Shown: positions 27,371 to 36,194 of the stretch, piece by piece
Layout: each line of letters begins with the position of its first letter
Numbering within the stretch: the first letter of the stretch is position 1
Source of the DNA: Bacteroidota bacterium
GTDB taxonomy: Bacteria > Bacteroidota > Bacteroidia > Cytophagales > Cyclobacteriaceae
Direction of reading: 5' to 3'
Assembly (NCBI GenBank): GCA_947470895.1
Contig: CANIVF010000027.1
Coordinates: 1-54,753 of the forward strand
DNA: 54,753 nucleotides
Position numbers and translations under genes: made by a program
The notes under the pieces: generated by a model
What the model was told of the DNA's origin: nothing
Databases searched by the model: none
Seen by the model: only the letters and a program-made list of their open reading frames with translations

Positions 27371-27784
27371 TCTTTAATTTGTTATGCTTTTGCTTGATTG
27401 CTATCAGTCCTTAATTTAAACCATTTTGTTTGGAAATAAACGAAAAATGGATTCTTAAACATCGTATTCATAGTTACTTATTAGCGGACTACATTTTATC
27501 CCAGATTCGTTTGTTTGCGGGAAATTTCAATCATGGGCAAAACTCAACTTCAACTGCTGCACCCCCAGCACTCATCTTCGGAAAATGAATTATCTGGGTC
27601 AAAACGCTAGGTCGATATTCGATACCGATAGAATCTTTCGCAAGCCTTACGCTCTGCTTCCTTTCGCTTGTGACTTTCTTCCGGCTTCGAACGCCTTTGC
27701 AAGGTTGCGTTCATTTTAACCATACGGGCTGTTTGGATTACCCTTATCAATTCACTCCGGCTTTTGATGCATCGGTTTCCATCG
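27371..27784. other. Intergenic region without a supported gene
   Basis: About 410 bases upstream of the minus-strand barrel gene and downstream of the receptor gene. The part up to about 27480 is AT-rich and probably holds the promoter of the barrel gene. The part from about 27540 to 27780 is richer in G and C and has short open frames on both strands, but none has a credible start, and one runs through the receptor terminator. I see no gene in it. Confidence 0.5.
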
Positions 27785-27814
27785 AAAAAAAAATGCCGGA
27801 TCTTCAACCGGCAT
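27785..27814 (-). terminator. Rho-independent terminator of the TonB-dependent receptor gene
   Basis: Read on the minus strand, ATGCCGG and CCGGCAT form a perfect seven-pair stem (27793-27799 with 27808-27814) around an eight-base loop. It is followed by eight or more T (27792-27785). It lies 31 bases after the stop at 27845. Confidence 0.92.
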
Positions 27815-27844
27815 TTACCCCCTATAACAACAACCTACCTTTCT

Positions 27845-30730
27845 TTATTCAGTTCTTTTCGCATTCATCGGGAAGCTTCCAAACTGACCAATAACCATGG
27901 TGCCGGCAAACTGATCACCAGTAATAATTCCTTTGCACGTCAATTCCATAGTGTTGCCTCCAAAACTATTTTCATAGCTGAAGCTTAACTCGTTTCCTTT
28001 CACGCTTACAGTTTTCAAGGCAACATCTCGGTTATTGCGGCTGTTAATGATTACGCCTGAATAGAGTTCACCGGTCTTTGTTATTTTCAATACACCGCCA
28101 ACACCTTGTGGCGATTCAATGGTATAAGTCCAGTTGCCTTCGGCTTTCACTACGGCATTAGGGTTCACTTTTGCAGTATCGGATGCTGCTGGCTTTATAT
28201 TGGTTTGCTGTCTTTGTGGAGCAATGGCAACTGCGCCCCCGCGTTGCTGGCCACCGCCACCGGTAGCATTATCCATTCCCCCACCACCATCGCCACCATC
28301 TTTCATGTCATCATTGTTGATGGAGCGACCTCTTCTGCGGGGTTGATCGAAACTCATTTTGCCTATCCGGTAGCTTACGTTAATACGGAAGCTTAAGTTG
28401 TTCATAACCGTTACACTGCGTTGAATGATTACCGGTGTCTCGGTGAAATTACGGATCTTCATGGATGGCGCCAGGAAGTTTTCTAATCCAAAGCCTATGC
28501 TTCCCTTCTTACTTTTAAATTCTTTACGAGCGCCTAAGCTATAGGTACCAAAGCCACCCTGATATCCTTGCAGATTCACTCTTCGACCACGATAGAAAGC
28601 AAAACTCTGTAACGCCCAACGGTTGCCCAGCTCATAACTACCAAACATACGACCACTATATACCCAACCTGTGTTACCTGCATTTTGGGTTGGATCAGAA
28701 ACATTATTCGCCAGATCGGCATAGTACACATCACCTCCTGTATTCAGCGATAGTTTGCCGATACTGATGTTGGCAAAAATACTAGAACCGTATGCGTTTT
28801 CTTTGCCTATGTTAGCGTAGTTGGTGATGATAGTATCGCCCGATGTGTAACGCATACTTTGAATGGAGTTATTCGTATTGCGAACGAACGCGGTCAAGTT
28901 TAACGATGTGCCTTTAATGAACGTACTGTATCCCACTTCAAAATTGTTGGTATATTCTGGATCAAGAGAAGGATTTCCCACGGTACGATTAAATGGATTT
29001 GATGCTTGTATGTTTGGATTTAAAAACTGAATAGAAGGTCGTTGTATTCTTCGGTTGTATGAAGTTTTAACAGTACCCTTCTTTAATTTTTTAGAAGCAT
29101 TAATGCTAGGCACCAGCACACCATATTCAGGAATGTTAATGTCCGCTTCAGTGCGTGTGTATGCATTAATGATGGTGTATTCGTAGCGCATACCTCCTTT
29201 TACACTATACCCGTTTTTAGCACTGTATGTATAGGACATGTAGCTGGCAAGTACATCCTGATTATAGTTTAATTGATTGGATAAGTTTTTATTTGACTGA
29301 AGCACAAATTCACCAGTTGAACCTAGCGCATTATAGAAGGCGAAGTCGCTAGAGACTTTTCTGCGAATACTTTTGCCGCCAATTTCAAACATCTGGTTAT
29401 CGCTCACGGGTGTTTGATAATCAGCTTGAATCGTGTACTCTTCGTTCAAGCCGGCATTTTCATTTTTAGACCGACTGGTAATGTCTTCGGTAGATGGATT
29501 TAAAATAGCGTTAGTGAAATCATTGTTACGATCATTGCGGCTGTATAAGGCAAGGATGCTAAACTCACGTTGTGGCTTATCAAAAAGATGGGTGTAATTA
29601 AAATTTAAATCCGTTGTGCCCGATAAGTCTTTGGTAGTTACATCCCGTAAACTAGAAGGTGTTTTTACGATTCCATCAACATATGAATCTGTAAGGAGCC
29701 CATCTTGATAGGAATTGTTGTTACGTAACCCATAACGCAGCGATGCGGTCACAGAGTTTTTCTTATTGATGTCATAATCCCAACCTAGATTGTAATTACC
29801 GAATATTCCATTGCTTCTGTTGCCTGCTTTTTGAATCGTTTGGTAAATAATATTCTTATCTTCAGTAGTTTGATTGTTTTCAAAGCTTCCTGATACATTG
29901 TAATTGGACCTTCCAAATCCACCCAGTGAAAAACCCATTTTTCCTTTGCGGTAGTTTCCATTTAATCCCAGGTTTGATCCACGAAAGCCCACTCCGGCAT
30001 CCACATTCAGTGTTAACCCTTCCAGCGTATTTTTCTTGGTCACGATGTTGATGATACCAGCCGAGCCTTCAGCATCATACTTGGCCGATGGCGAGGTGAT
30101 CACTTCAACGGTTTTAATTTGATCAGCAGGAATTTGTTTCAACGCATCGGCCACCGAATTGGCCATGATGGTTGAAGGCTTATTGTTTATCAAAACGGTA
30201 ATGTTAGAACTACCGCGCATGCTTACGTTACCATCCAGATCAACTGATAGCATAGGCACTCGTTTGAGCACTTCGGTAGCATCTCCGCCCTTAGTGGTGG
30301 CATCATTCTCTGCATTGTAAATGGTGCGGTCAACACGCTCTTCTACTAAATCTTTTTTACCTTCAACAATAACTTCATTGAGCTGGCGGGCTTCTTCTGC
30401 AATTTTTATCGTGCCCAGGTTTATATCGTTTTTCTTTCCTTCCAGGATTATAGGTTGTGTAATCGTTTCATATCCGATAAATGAAATCGCCACACTATAT
30501 GTGCCATCAGCTATTTTGGTAATGGTAAATTTTCCTTTGACATCGGCAATGGTTCCATCAATTGTTTTTCCGTTGGCATCGGTGAGAGCAATAGTAGCAA
30601 ATTCTACAGGCTTGTTTGTTCCGTTGTCCATTACAGTGCCGGAAATTTTTCCAGTTCCTTTCTTGGTTTCCTGTGCTTGCGCGAGGACGGCCGCAGCTAC
30701 AAGGACAATGAGGGTAAATACTTTTTTCAT
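27845..30730 (-). CDS. TonB-dependent receptor family protein with extra C-terminal domain
   Basis: 961 residues from the ATG at 30730, chosen because it starts a good signal peptide (MKKVFTLIVLVAAAVLAQAQ); a start ten codons earlier adds basic residues. A carboxypeptidase-regulatory domain follows (GKISGTVMDNGTNKPVEFA), then the plug (VEVITSPSAKYDAEGSAGIINIVTKK, given in part) and an OMP_b-brl_3-type 22-strand barrel. The barrel seems to end near FRINVSYRIGKMSF. It is followed by a basic/Gly-rich linker (DGGDGGGGMDNATGGGG) and about 100 residues resembling a small beta-sandwich or lipocalin (GNWTYTIESPQGVGGVLKI, GDQFAGTMVIGQFGSFPM). That tail is unusual. No SusD gene is adjacent; the ligand is unknown. 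Confidence 0.93.
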   Translation of the reverse strand: MKKVFTLIVLVAAAVLAQAQETKKGTGKISGTVMDNGTNKPVEFATIALTDANGKTIDGTIADVKGKFTITKIADGTYSVAISFIGYETITQPIILEGKKNDINLGTIKIAEEARQLNEVIVEGKKDLVEERVDRTIYNAENDATTKGGDATEVLKRVPMLSVDLDGNVSMRGSSNITVLINNKPSTIMANSVADALKQIPADQIKTVEVITSPSAKYDAEGSAGIINIVTKKNTLEGLTLNVDAGVGFRGSNLGLNGNYRKGKMGFSLGGFGRSNYNVSGSFENNQTTEDKNIIYQTIQKAGNRSNGIFGNYNLGWDYDINKKNSVTASLRYGLRNNNSYQDGLLTDSYVDGIVKTPSSLRDVTTKDLSGTTDLNFNYTHLFDKPQREFSILALYSRNDRNNDFTNAILNPSTEDITSRSKNENAGLNEEYTIQADYQTPVSDNQMFEIGGKSIRRKVSSDFAFYNALGSTGEFVLQSNKNLSNQLNYNQDVLASYMSYTYSAKNGYSVKGGMRYEYTIINAYTRTEADINIPEYGVLVPSINASKKLKKGTVKTSYNRRIQRPSIQFLNPNIQASNPFNRTVGNPSLDPEYTNNFEVGYSTFIKGTSLNLTAFVRNTNNSIQSMRYTSGDTIITNYANIGKENAYGSSIFANISIGKLSLNTGGDVYYADLANNVSDPTQNAGNTGWVYSGRMFGSYELGNRWALQSFAFYRGRRVNLQGYQGGFGTYSLGARKEFKSKKGSIGFGLENFLAPSMKIRNFTETPVIIQRSVTVMNNLSFRINVSYRIGKMSFDQPRRRGRSINNDDMKDGGDGGGGMDNATGGGGQQRGGAVAIAPQRQQTNIKPAASDTAKVNPNAVVKAEGNWTYTIESPQGVGGVLKITKTGELYSGVIINSRNNRDVALKTVSVKGNELSFSYENSFGGNTMELTCKGIITGDQFAGTMVIGQFGSFPMNAKRTE

Positions 30731-30961
30731 CAGATAAGAGCGTTTTTTAATCATCAGCACAATCGTGCTTATTTGTAAACTGTAAAAGAAAAAATTTGTT
30801 CAATGATGTTTGCGCTTATTAGACCATTGAGCTATAAACTTCGATTGATCCGCTGTTTTTTCGACAGGCCCGGCAGTATATACATTGACCGGTTTAATCG
30901 ATGAAAAAGCACAAACAGTAGAAAATCTCGCTGGTTTTAGCATGACTTTGCATGGAGCGAA

Positions 30962-30969
30962 TACATTTG
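30962..30969 (+). promoter_or_regulatory. Candidate -7 box for the LytS/LytTR operon
   Basis: TACATTTG matches TAnnTTTG and ends 27 bases before the ATG at 30997. No TTG is seen at the expected -33 position. Confidence 0.3.
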
Positions 30970-30996
30970 TGTAGTTTTTAACAAAACGGATACACG

Positions 30997-32034
30997 ATGC
31001 AATCTTTCTTCCATCGGAATCGGGTTATGCTTTTGCATGTCTCATTCTGGTGTGTTTATCTTTCTTTTAATCTTTATCAGATCAGCCAGTTTCAGCGTGG
31101 CAGGGGTTATGACTGGGAGCGGATGATTGTGTCTGCCTCTGTTCAGTTGGTGTTCACCATGATGATTGCTTACCTCAACTATTTCTATACCTGGCCCCGA
31201 TTTATAAAAAATCAAAATCTGTGGCGCTACCTGATTGAGTTTTCAGTGCCCTTTGCGGCCTTGCTCACATTACGTGTGCATCTGCAACGGTATCTGATTG
31301 ATGGCTATACGCATAAGGCTGATTATTTCTATTCCAGTTTCTTTATTGTACAGATTGTAGCGATCACGCTATTCATTGTCATTTTTGTAGGGATGCTGCG
31401 CTTTGCTGTGGATTGGTTTGAACTGGAGGCCAAGCGAAAGGAAGTGGAGAATGAAAAATTGACAGCAGAGTTAAATTTTTTAAAAGCTCAAATCAACCCG
31501 CATTTTTTGTTCAACACGCTCAATAATTTGTATTATCTCGCCTATACCAAATCAGATAATACTACTGAGGTTATTGCAAAACTTTCGCAGATGATGCGCT
31601 ACATGATTTATGACAGCAACCACAGCAAAGTGCCTTTGAATAAGGAAATCGAATACATGGAGAACTACATCAGCCTGGAGCGCTTACGTTTGAATAATCA
31701 AATTCCAATTAACTTTGAATTGAGAGGAAATACCGAAAATGTATTTATTGCACCGTTGATTTTTATTACTTTTTTAGAGAATGCATTCAAACATGGAGTG
31801 AGTAACAATAATCCGAATGCGTGGGTAAACATCGCTATTGAGCTAATGGGCGATCAATGCATCTATCAGGTGGAGAATAGCAAAAGAGAAGAGTCCGATC
31901 CAAATGAAAAATCGGGTATCGGCCTTCAAAATGTGCAACGCAGGCTGGAGTTAAGTTATCCGGATAAACATCAGCTGCTGATGCAAGATAAGCAAGACAG
32001 ATACGTAGTTAAATTGAACCTTACCCTGACTTGA
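30997..32034 (+). CDS. LytS/YehU-type sensor histidine kinase
   Basis: 345 residues. Four membrane segments lie in the first 140 residues, without an obvious extracellular sensor domain. A short coiled coil (FELEAKRKEVENEKLTAELNFL) leads into the His_kinase (PF06580) domain: the phospho-acceptor His is in KAQINPHFLFNTLNN (about residue 169). The ATPase part has FLENAFKHGVS and GIGLQNVQRRLEL. It probably phosphorylates the LytTR regulator encoded directly downstream, with which it overlaps by four bases. The signal sensed is not evident; the nearest transport gene is the divergent TonB-dependent receptor gene. Confidence 0.95.
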   Translation: MQSFFHRNRVMLLHVSFWCVYLSFNLYQISQFQRGRGYDWERMIVSASVQLVFTMMIAYLNYFYTWPRFIKNQNLWRYLIEFSVPFAALLTLRVHLQRYLIDGYTHKADYFYSSFFIVQIVAITLFIVIFVGMLRFAVDWFELEAKRKEVENEKLTAELNFLKAQINPHFLFNTLNNLYYLAYTKSDNTTEVIAKLSQMMRYMIYDSNHSKVPLNKEIEYMENYISLERLRLNNQIPINFELRGNTENVFIAPLIFITFLENAFKHGVSNNNPNAWVNIAIELMGDQCIYQVENSKREESDPNEKSGIGLQNVQRRLELSYPDKHQLLMQDKQDRYVVKLNLTLT

Positions 32035-32756
32035 AACTGAATTGTGTAATCATTGAAGATGAACCACTGGCACGCAATCTTATGATTGAATACGTGAAGA
32101 AGGTTCCATCCTTAAATCTCATCGAAGCCTTTTCAAATCCACTAGCTGCCATGGAAACACTTCGGTCTGCGGCCATCGACATTCTTTTTTTAGATGTGCA
32201 GATGCCGGAGATTACCGGGATTTCACTATTAAAAATCTTAAAGAAAAGACCACTCGTTGTTCTTACCACAGCTTATTCACAATATGCCCTCGAAGGTTAT
32301 GAGTTGGATGTTGCCGACTACCTATTAAAGCCCATCACGTTTGAACGATTTTTAAAATCGGTAGATAAAATAACTCAACGCCTTGAAACGACACCCGTGG
32401 TGCAATCTTTGCCGGTTGAATTGGGTATGGCAACCCCTGCATTCATCTTTGTGAAAGATGGCACCAAACTCGTGAAGGTCAAACTGGATGAAATTTTATA
32501 CATCGAAGGCCTGAAGGATTATGTGACAATCCAGACCTTAAATCAGAAAATTGTTACCCTTCAACGCCTCAAGTCATTGGAAGAACAGTTGCCTGCCAAT
32601 AAGTTTATCCGTATTCACAATTCATATATTGTTTCACTCGATGCCATTGATGTGATTCAAAAAAACGAAGTGCAGATTAGGGGAGTAGTTTTGCCAGTAG
32701 GGGACACTTATCGAAAAGCATTTAAAGAGTTTATTGAACGGAATCACATTCAATAG
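32031..32756 (+). CDS. LytTR-family response regulator
   Basis: 241 residues with an N-terminal receiver domain (CVIIEDEPLARN; phospho-Asp in DILFLDVQMPE; Lys in YLLKPITF) and a C-terminal LytTR DNA-binding domain (FIFVKDGTKLVKVKLDEILYIE, in part; FIRIHNSYIVSLDAI). The start is a TTG at 32031 that overlaps the kinase stop (TTGA). The next Met is at residue 17 and would remove the acidic pocket, so TTG is the real start. The kinase and regulator are therefore translationally coupled. LytTR proteins bind pairs of direct repeats; targets are not visible here. Confidence 0.95.
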   Translation: MKLNCVIIEDEPLARNLMIEYVKKVPSLNLIEAFSNPLAAMETLRSAAIDILFLDVQMPEITGISLLKILKKRPLVVLTTAYSQYALEGYELDVADYLLKPITFERFLKSVDKITQRLETTPVVQSLPVELGMATPAFIFVKDGTKLVKVKLDEILYIEGLKDYVTIQTLNQKIVTLQRLKSLEEQLPANKFIRIHNSYIVSLDAIDVIQKNEVQIRGVVLPVGDTYRKAFKEFIERNHIQ

Positions 32757-32787
32757 ATTGGATAAATCTCGTTGTTCTGAAAAAAGA

Positions 32788-32818
32788 AAAGAGGCTGCCC
32801 GTTTTAGACAGCCTCTTT
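32788..32818. terminator. Bidirectional terminator between the LytTR gene and tRNA-Ala
   Basis: A ten-pair perfect stem, AAAGAGGCTG (32788-32797) with CAGCCTCTTT (32809-32818), and an 11-base loop. On the minus strand it is followed by TTCTTTTTT, which suits the tRNA transcript; on the plus strand it ends the two-component operon. Confidence 0.85.
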
Positions 32819-32820
32819 AG

Positions 32821-32894
32821 TGGAGAATATCGGAGTCGAACCGATGACCTCTTCCATGCCATGGAAGCGCTCTAGCCAGCTGAGCTAATCCCCC
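32821..32894 (-). tRNA. tRNA-Ala (anticodon GGC)
   Basis: A 74-base cloverleaf read on the minus strand. The acceptor stem is GGGGGAT with ATTCTCC (two G-U pairs) and discriminator A. The D arm is GCTCAGCTGGCTAGAGC. The anticodon stem is CTTCC/GGAAG with loop ATGGCAT, so the anticodon is GGC. The T arm is ATCGGTTCGACTCCGAT. The 3' CCA is not encoded. It reads the Ala codons GCC and GCU. A terminator lies directly downstream. Confidence 0.95.
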
Positions 32895-32985
32895 TTGATG
32901 TTACGAGAGCGCAAATATATTTTATTTTGAGATCATCACAAGCCATTCATGTCGATGTTTTATTATCACCATTTGCTTTGCGGCA

Positions 32986-33816
32986 TTAAGCCATCACGCT
33001 CACCATTTTTAAAATAGGTTGGGCAAGGTCTTGATTTCCTGTGATTTGGATTTTTTGTTTGACTGCTGTTTCAGGCAAGGCTTTGGTGAAAAGTTTCCAT
33101 GCCGTATCTCCGCTCATCTCGATTGTAACTTCTGGCATTCCGTCAGTTTCTGAAATAAAATGCCACTCTTGATTACGATACCTTATTCTCCATTTTTCCT
33201 GCGAAGGCTCATTTACGCTGACAGAAAGGATTGCGTCATCCTTGGCTGTTGTATCGCGATATGCAAAGGGCAATGCCATCATGAATGTGTTAATCAGCGG
33301 AGAGAAAAACGGGTGTTCCATAATGACCTCTTTGCCAACTGCTTCACGCATTTGTTGTTGATGATGCCAGCGCTCGGTGTATTCCCGTGCAATGTGAAAC
33401 CAATTCAGCGATTGAACTTGCCCGGCCCAGGAAACAGGAAATTGAGCTGGTGCCCATAGCTCAAGCGAATGATAGTAGTCGATAACGGATTGCTGTGTGA
33501 CCTCCAAAAGTTCAATCAGAGTAACAGGGCTTACACGCTTCATGGCTCTTACCCAATCGGCATTTAGGCTGTTTAAATAATCGACCAGATTCTGATAGGA
33601 ATGAATTTGTGATGGATGATCTCCCGTATAATTCTGCATCAGGGCAAGCACTCGCAGGTTGCCATCTAACAAATGTGCAGCCAAATCTTTAACAGTCCAG
33701 AGTTTTGCCAACGTTAGTTTTTTCCAATCTTTAGCCGAAAGTGATTTCAGCAACTCGATCAACTTTTGATCCAGTGGCAAGAATAAGTGAAGTGTTGGAA
33801 TAGGCACATTCATCAT
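32986..33816 (-). CDS. DinB/maleylpyruvate isomerase-type (MDMPI N-terminal domain) protein
   Basis: About 276 residues. The N-terminal four-helix bundle has the MDMPI/DinB pattern WTVKDLAAHLLDGNLRVL with a second His in WFHIAREYTERWHHQQQMREA (in part); these His residues bind a metal in the family. The C-terminal part (EVTIEMSGDTAWKLFTKAL) resembles an SCP2-like domain. Such proteins are thiol-dependent transferases or isomerases, but the substrate here is unknown. The ATG at 33816 overlaps the peptidase stop (ATGA) and has a good Shine-Dalgarno sequence (AGGAGGAAG) just before it, rare for this phylum, so it is preferred to the upstream TTG at 33834. Confidence 0.85.
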   Translation of the reverse strand: MMNVPIPTLHLFLPLDQKLIELLKSLSAKDWKKLTLAKLWTVKDLAAHLLDGNLRVLALMQNYTGDHPSQIHSYQNLVDYLNSLNADWVRAMKRVSPVTLIELLEVTQQSVIDYYHSLELWAPAQFPVSWAGQVQSLNWFHIAREYTERWHHQQQMREAVGKEVIMEHPFFSPLINTFMMALPFAYRDTTAKDDAILSVSVNEPSQEKWRIRYRNQEWHFISETDGMPEVTIEMSGDTAWKLFTKALPETAVKQKIQITGNQDLAQPILKMVSVMA

Positions 33817-35993
33817 CTTCCTCCTGGCGGACAATATTTGCGTAAGTAGTTTGTGTATAGTGTGGAGAGATGTTCGAAAGTGCCTTCGCCTTCGGATATA
33901 CTGTGAGTGCGATTGGGGTAGGCCATAAACTGGAATTGTTTATTGTATTTCACCAACTCATTAATCAGCATCTCGGCATTGGCATAATGCACATTATCAT
34001 CACCAGTGCCATGAATATACAGCAAGTTTCCACGCAGGTTTTTGGCATACGTGATGGGCGAACCTTTAATAAAGTCTCCAATATTTTCCTGAGGCAAGCC
34101 CATGTAGCGTTCTTGATAGATATTATCGTAGGTAAGTTGGTTTGCTACTGCTGCTACGGCTATTCCGGTTTTATATATTTCAGGATATTGAAACATCAGG
34201 TTAAGGGTTGCTGATCCACCACCACTCCATCCCCACACGGCAATGCGCTCGGCATCTACATATGGCCACTTCAAAATTTCTTTAGCTGCCAGTGCCTGAT
34301 CTTGAATATTTATCACCCCCACCTTTCGATAAATACTCTTGCGCCATGCTCTTCCTTTAGGCACGGGAGTTCCCCGGTTGTCGATCGATATATAGATATA
34401 TCCTTCCTGGGCCATGTTGCCCGCAAAGAGAAAGTTGTTGGCCACCCGATATGTATCATGCACGTTGGCGCCCCAAGGTTCTGTGTAGACAAAAAATAAA
34501 ACGGGGTATTTTTTGGTAGGATCAAAATTCGAAGGCTTCACCATCCATCCGTCCATTTCTACTCCTTCTTCTGTTTTTACTTTAAAGAACTCTACGGTCT
34601 TTTCTTGCTGAGAGGCCGTGAGTTTGTTTTGAATACTTTCAACAGGATTTAGCGCTTTATGTAGCGGTAATGAAATGAATTCGGTTACTGGTTTTGTATA
34701 GTGATTATTAAAACTATGTGAGGCAAAAATTCCTGTGGGAGATATAGAATAATCATGCGTACCTTCTAAAGTGGCGGGCGATATCTTCACGGCTATACCT
34801 TTACCATCCAGCTTAATTTTGTAAAGATATTTTTGTGTGGCGTTAGCAGGCGATGCCAAAAAGTAGAGCAGATTATTTTTTTCATCCACTAAACGAATGT
34901 CCATTACATCGTAGTCACCGTTGGTGATCAGTGTTTCTTTTGATCCATCTTTAGTGATCCGATAAACATGGCGCCATCCGTCTTTTTCACTGATCCATAA
35001 AAATTCATTCTTATTGTTGATCCATCTGAATCTGTGCCGGTAGTCAAGTTCATAAACATTTTCCCAAGGACTAAGTACATCAATCCAGGCTTCATCTTTT
35101 TCTGTGTTGATCAGTGTTACTTTTCCAGCGGTGGTTTCGCAGGAAAATATCTTACTTTCATTTTGTTTACGATTCAGTTGCTGCACGAATAGGGTATTGG
35201 CCGAGTGCCATTCAGCACGCGGAAGATAATGTTGTTTTGGATCGCCCGGAATATTGAGCCAATTGGTAAAACCGGTTGAAACATTAACTACTCCTATTTT
35301 TGCTGGTGATGGACTTTGTCCGCTTTTGGGATATTCAACTGGAACGATCTGAGAATACACAGAATCGGTGTTGTTAATCATATAGAAGTCACGAATCTGG
35401 TTGGCATCAATTTGCCAGAAGGCGATATACTGACTGTCAGGACTCCAGAGAAATCCATCCCGGCAAGAAAGTTCTTCTTCATAGGCCCAATCGAAAGTGC
35501 CATTGATTAATTTACGATTACCATCTTTGGTGAGTGATTTAACCTCTCCCGAAGCCAGATTTTCTACAAATACATTTTGTTCACTTACGTAGGATACCAT
35601 CGCGCCATCTGGTGAAAGTTTGGCAAACATTAAGGAAGATTCAGGTCTGGTTTTGCCGATCTGCTTCAATGCTTTGGTTTTCAAATCAAGCAACCAATAA
35701 TCACCTCGCGTATCCAGCCTCCATACCTTTTGGGTATTGGTAAAAATCAATAGCTTGGTTTGATCTTCTGAGACAGAATAGTTCCGAATCGTGAGACTTT
35801 TGGATTGACCAACCGGAGTAAGATCTGTGTGGGAAACAAAAGTTGCTTTTGTATTGGCCGGAAGTGCGTATCGGTTTATTTCTCCTGACTCAATCCGGTA
35901 GTATGAGTTGCCATCAGCAGCCCAGCGGAGGTTTTGTGCATAGGCACCTACCTGGATAAGAAGGCAGACAAGTAGTATTGAAATCTTGTTCAT
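33813..35993 (-). CDS. S9 family prolyl dipeptidyl peptidase (DPP IV-like)
   Basis: 726 residues with signal peptide (cleavage after AYAQ, about residue 20). An eight-bladed DPPIV N-terminal propeller follows (SLTIRNYSVSEDQTKLLIF, GTFDWAYEEELSCRDGFLWSPDS in parts; the Glu-Glu pair in YEEEL binds the substrate N-terminus). The alpha/beta-hydrolase domain has the nucleophile in VWGWSGGGSA (about residue 590), Asp in HGTGDDNVHY and His in PNRTHSIS. The classical motif is GWSYGG; here the Tyr is a Gly. It removes dipeptides from the N-terminus of proline-containing peptides in the periplasm. It overlaps the following MDMPI gene by four bases. Confidence 0.95.
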   Translation of the reverse strand: MNKISILLVCLLIQVGAYAQNLRWAADGNSYYRIESGEINRYALPANTKATFVSHTDLTPVGQSKSLTIRNYSVSEDQTKLLIFTNTQKVWRLDTRGDYWLLDLKTKALKQIGKTRPESSLMFAKLSPDGAMVSYVSEQNVFVENLASGEVKSLTKDGNRKLINGTFDWAYEEELSCRDGFLWSPDSQYIAFWQIDANQIRDFYMINNTDSVYSQIVPVEYPKSGQSPSPAKIGVVNVSTGFTNWLNIPGDPKQHYLPRAEWHSANTLFVQQLNRKQNESKIFSCETTAGKVTLINTEKDEAWIDVLSPWENVYELDYRHRFRWINNKNEFLWISEKDGWRHVYRITKDGSKETLITNGDYDVMDIRLVDEKNNLLYFLASPANATQKYLYKIKLDGKGIAVKISPATLEGTHDYSISPTGIFASHSFNNHYTKPVTEFISLPLHKALNPVESIQNKLTASQQEKTVEFFKVKTEEGVEMDGWMVKPSNFDPTKKYPVLFFVYTEPWGANVHDTYRVANNFLFAGNMAQEGYIYISIDNRGTPVPKGRAWRKSIYRKVGVINIQDQALAAKEILKWPYVDAERIAVWGWSGGGSATLNLMFQYPEIYKTGIAVAAVANQLTYDNIYQERYMGLPQENIGDFIKGSPITYAKNLRGNLLYIHGTGDDNVHYANAEMLINELVKYNKQFQFMAYPNRTHSISEGEGTFEHLSTLYTNYLRKYCPPGGR

Positions 35994-36138
35994 AAAGAAT
36001 GTGGTGAATAATGTGGTTCTAAATTAGAGTAATTCAGTTGAAGTAAACATCAGAAACATGAAGTATTTGAAGTAAATGTGCCACGTGGATTGATCCTGTT
36101 TTACTAATGTGGAAAATGTGCAAGCTATTGTAGGTTTT

Positions 36139-36165
36139 TTGTCTTGTTGAAAGCGTTTAAATTTG
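36139..36165 (+). promoter_or_regulatory. Candidate promoter for the 488-residue hypothetical gene
   Basis: TTG at 36139-36141 and TAAATTTG at 36158-36165, 16 bases apart. This matches the Bacteroidota promoter form, ending 29 bases before the ATG at 36195. Confidence 0.45.
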
Positions 36166-36194
36166 TAACTTTTGGAATCAAAGGGATTAATTAA

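Noticed and set aside
27607-27807. A basic 66-codon minus-strand frame
   Set aside because: It begins inside the intrinsic terminator of the receptor gene and has no start signal or recognisable sequence.
28106-28396. A plus-strand frame opposite the Gly-rich linker of the TonB-dependent receptor
   Set aside because: Its Pro-rich composition (PPPPSPPSF in one frame) is simply the complement of Gly codons.
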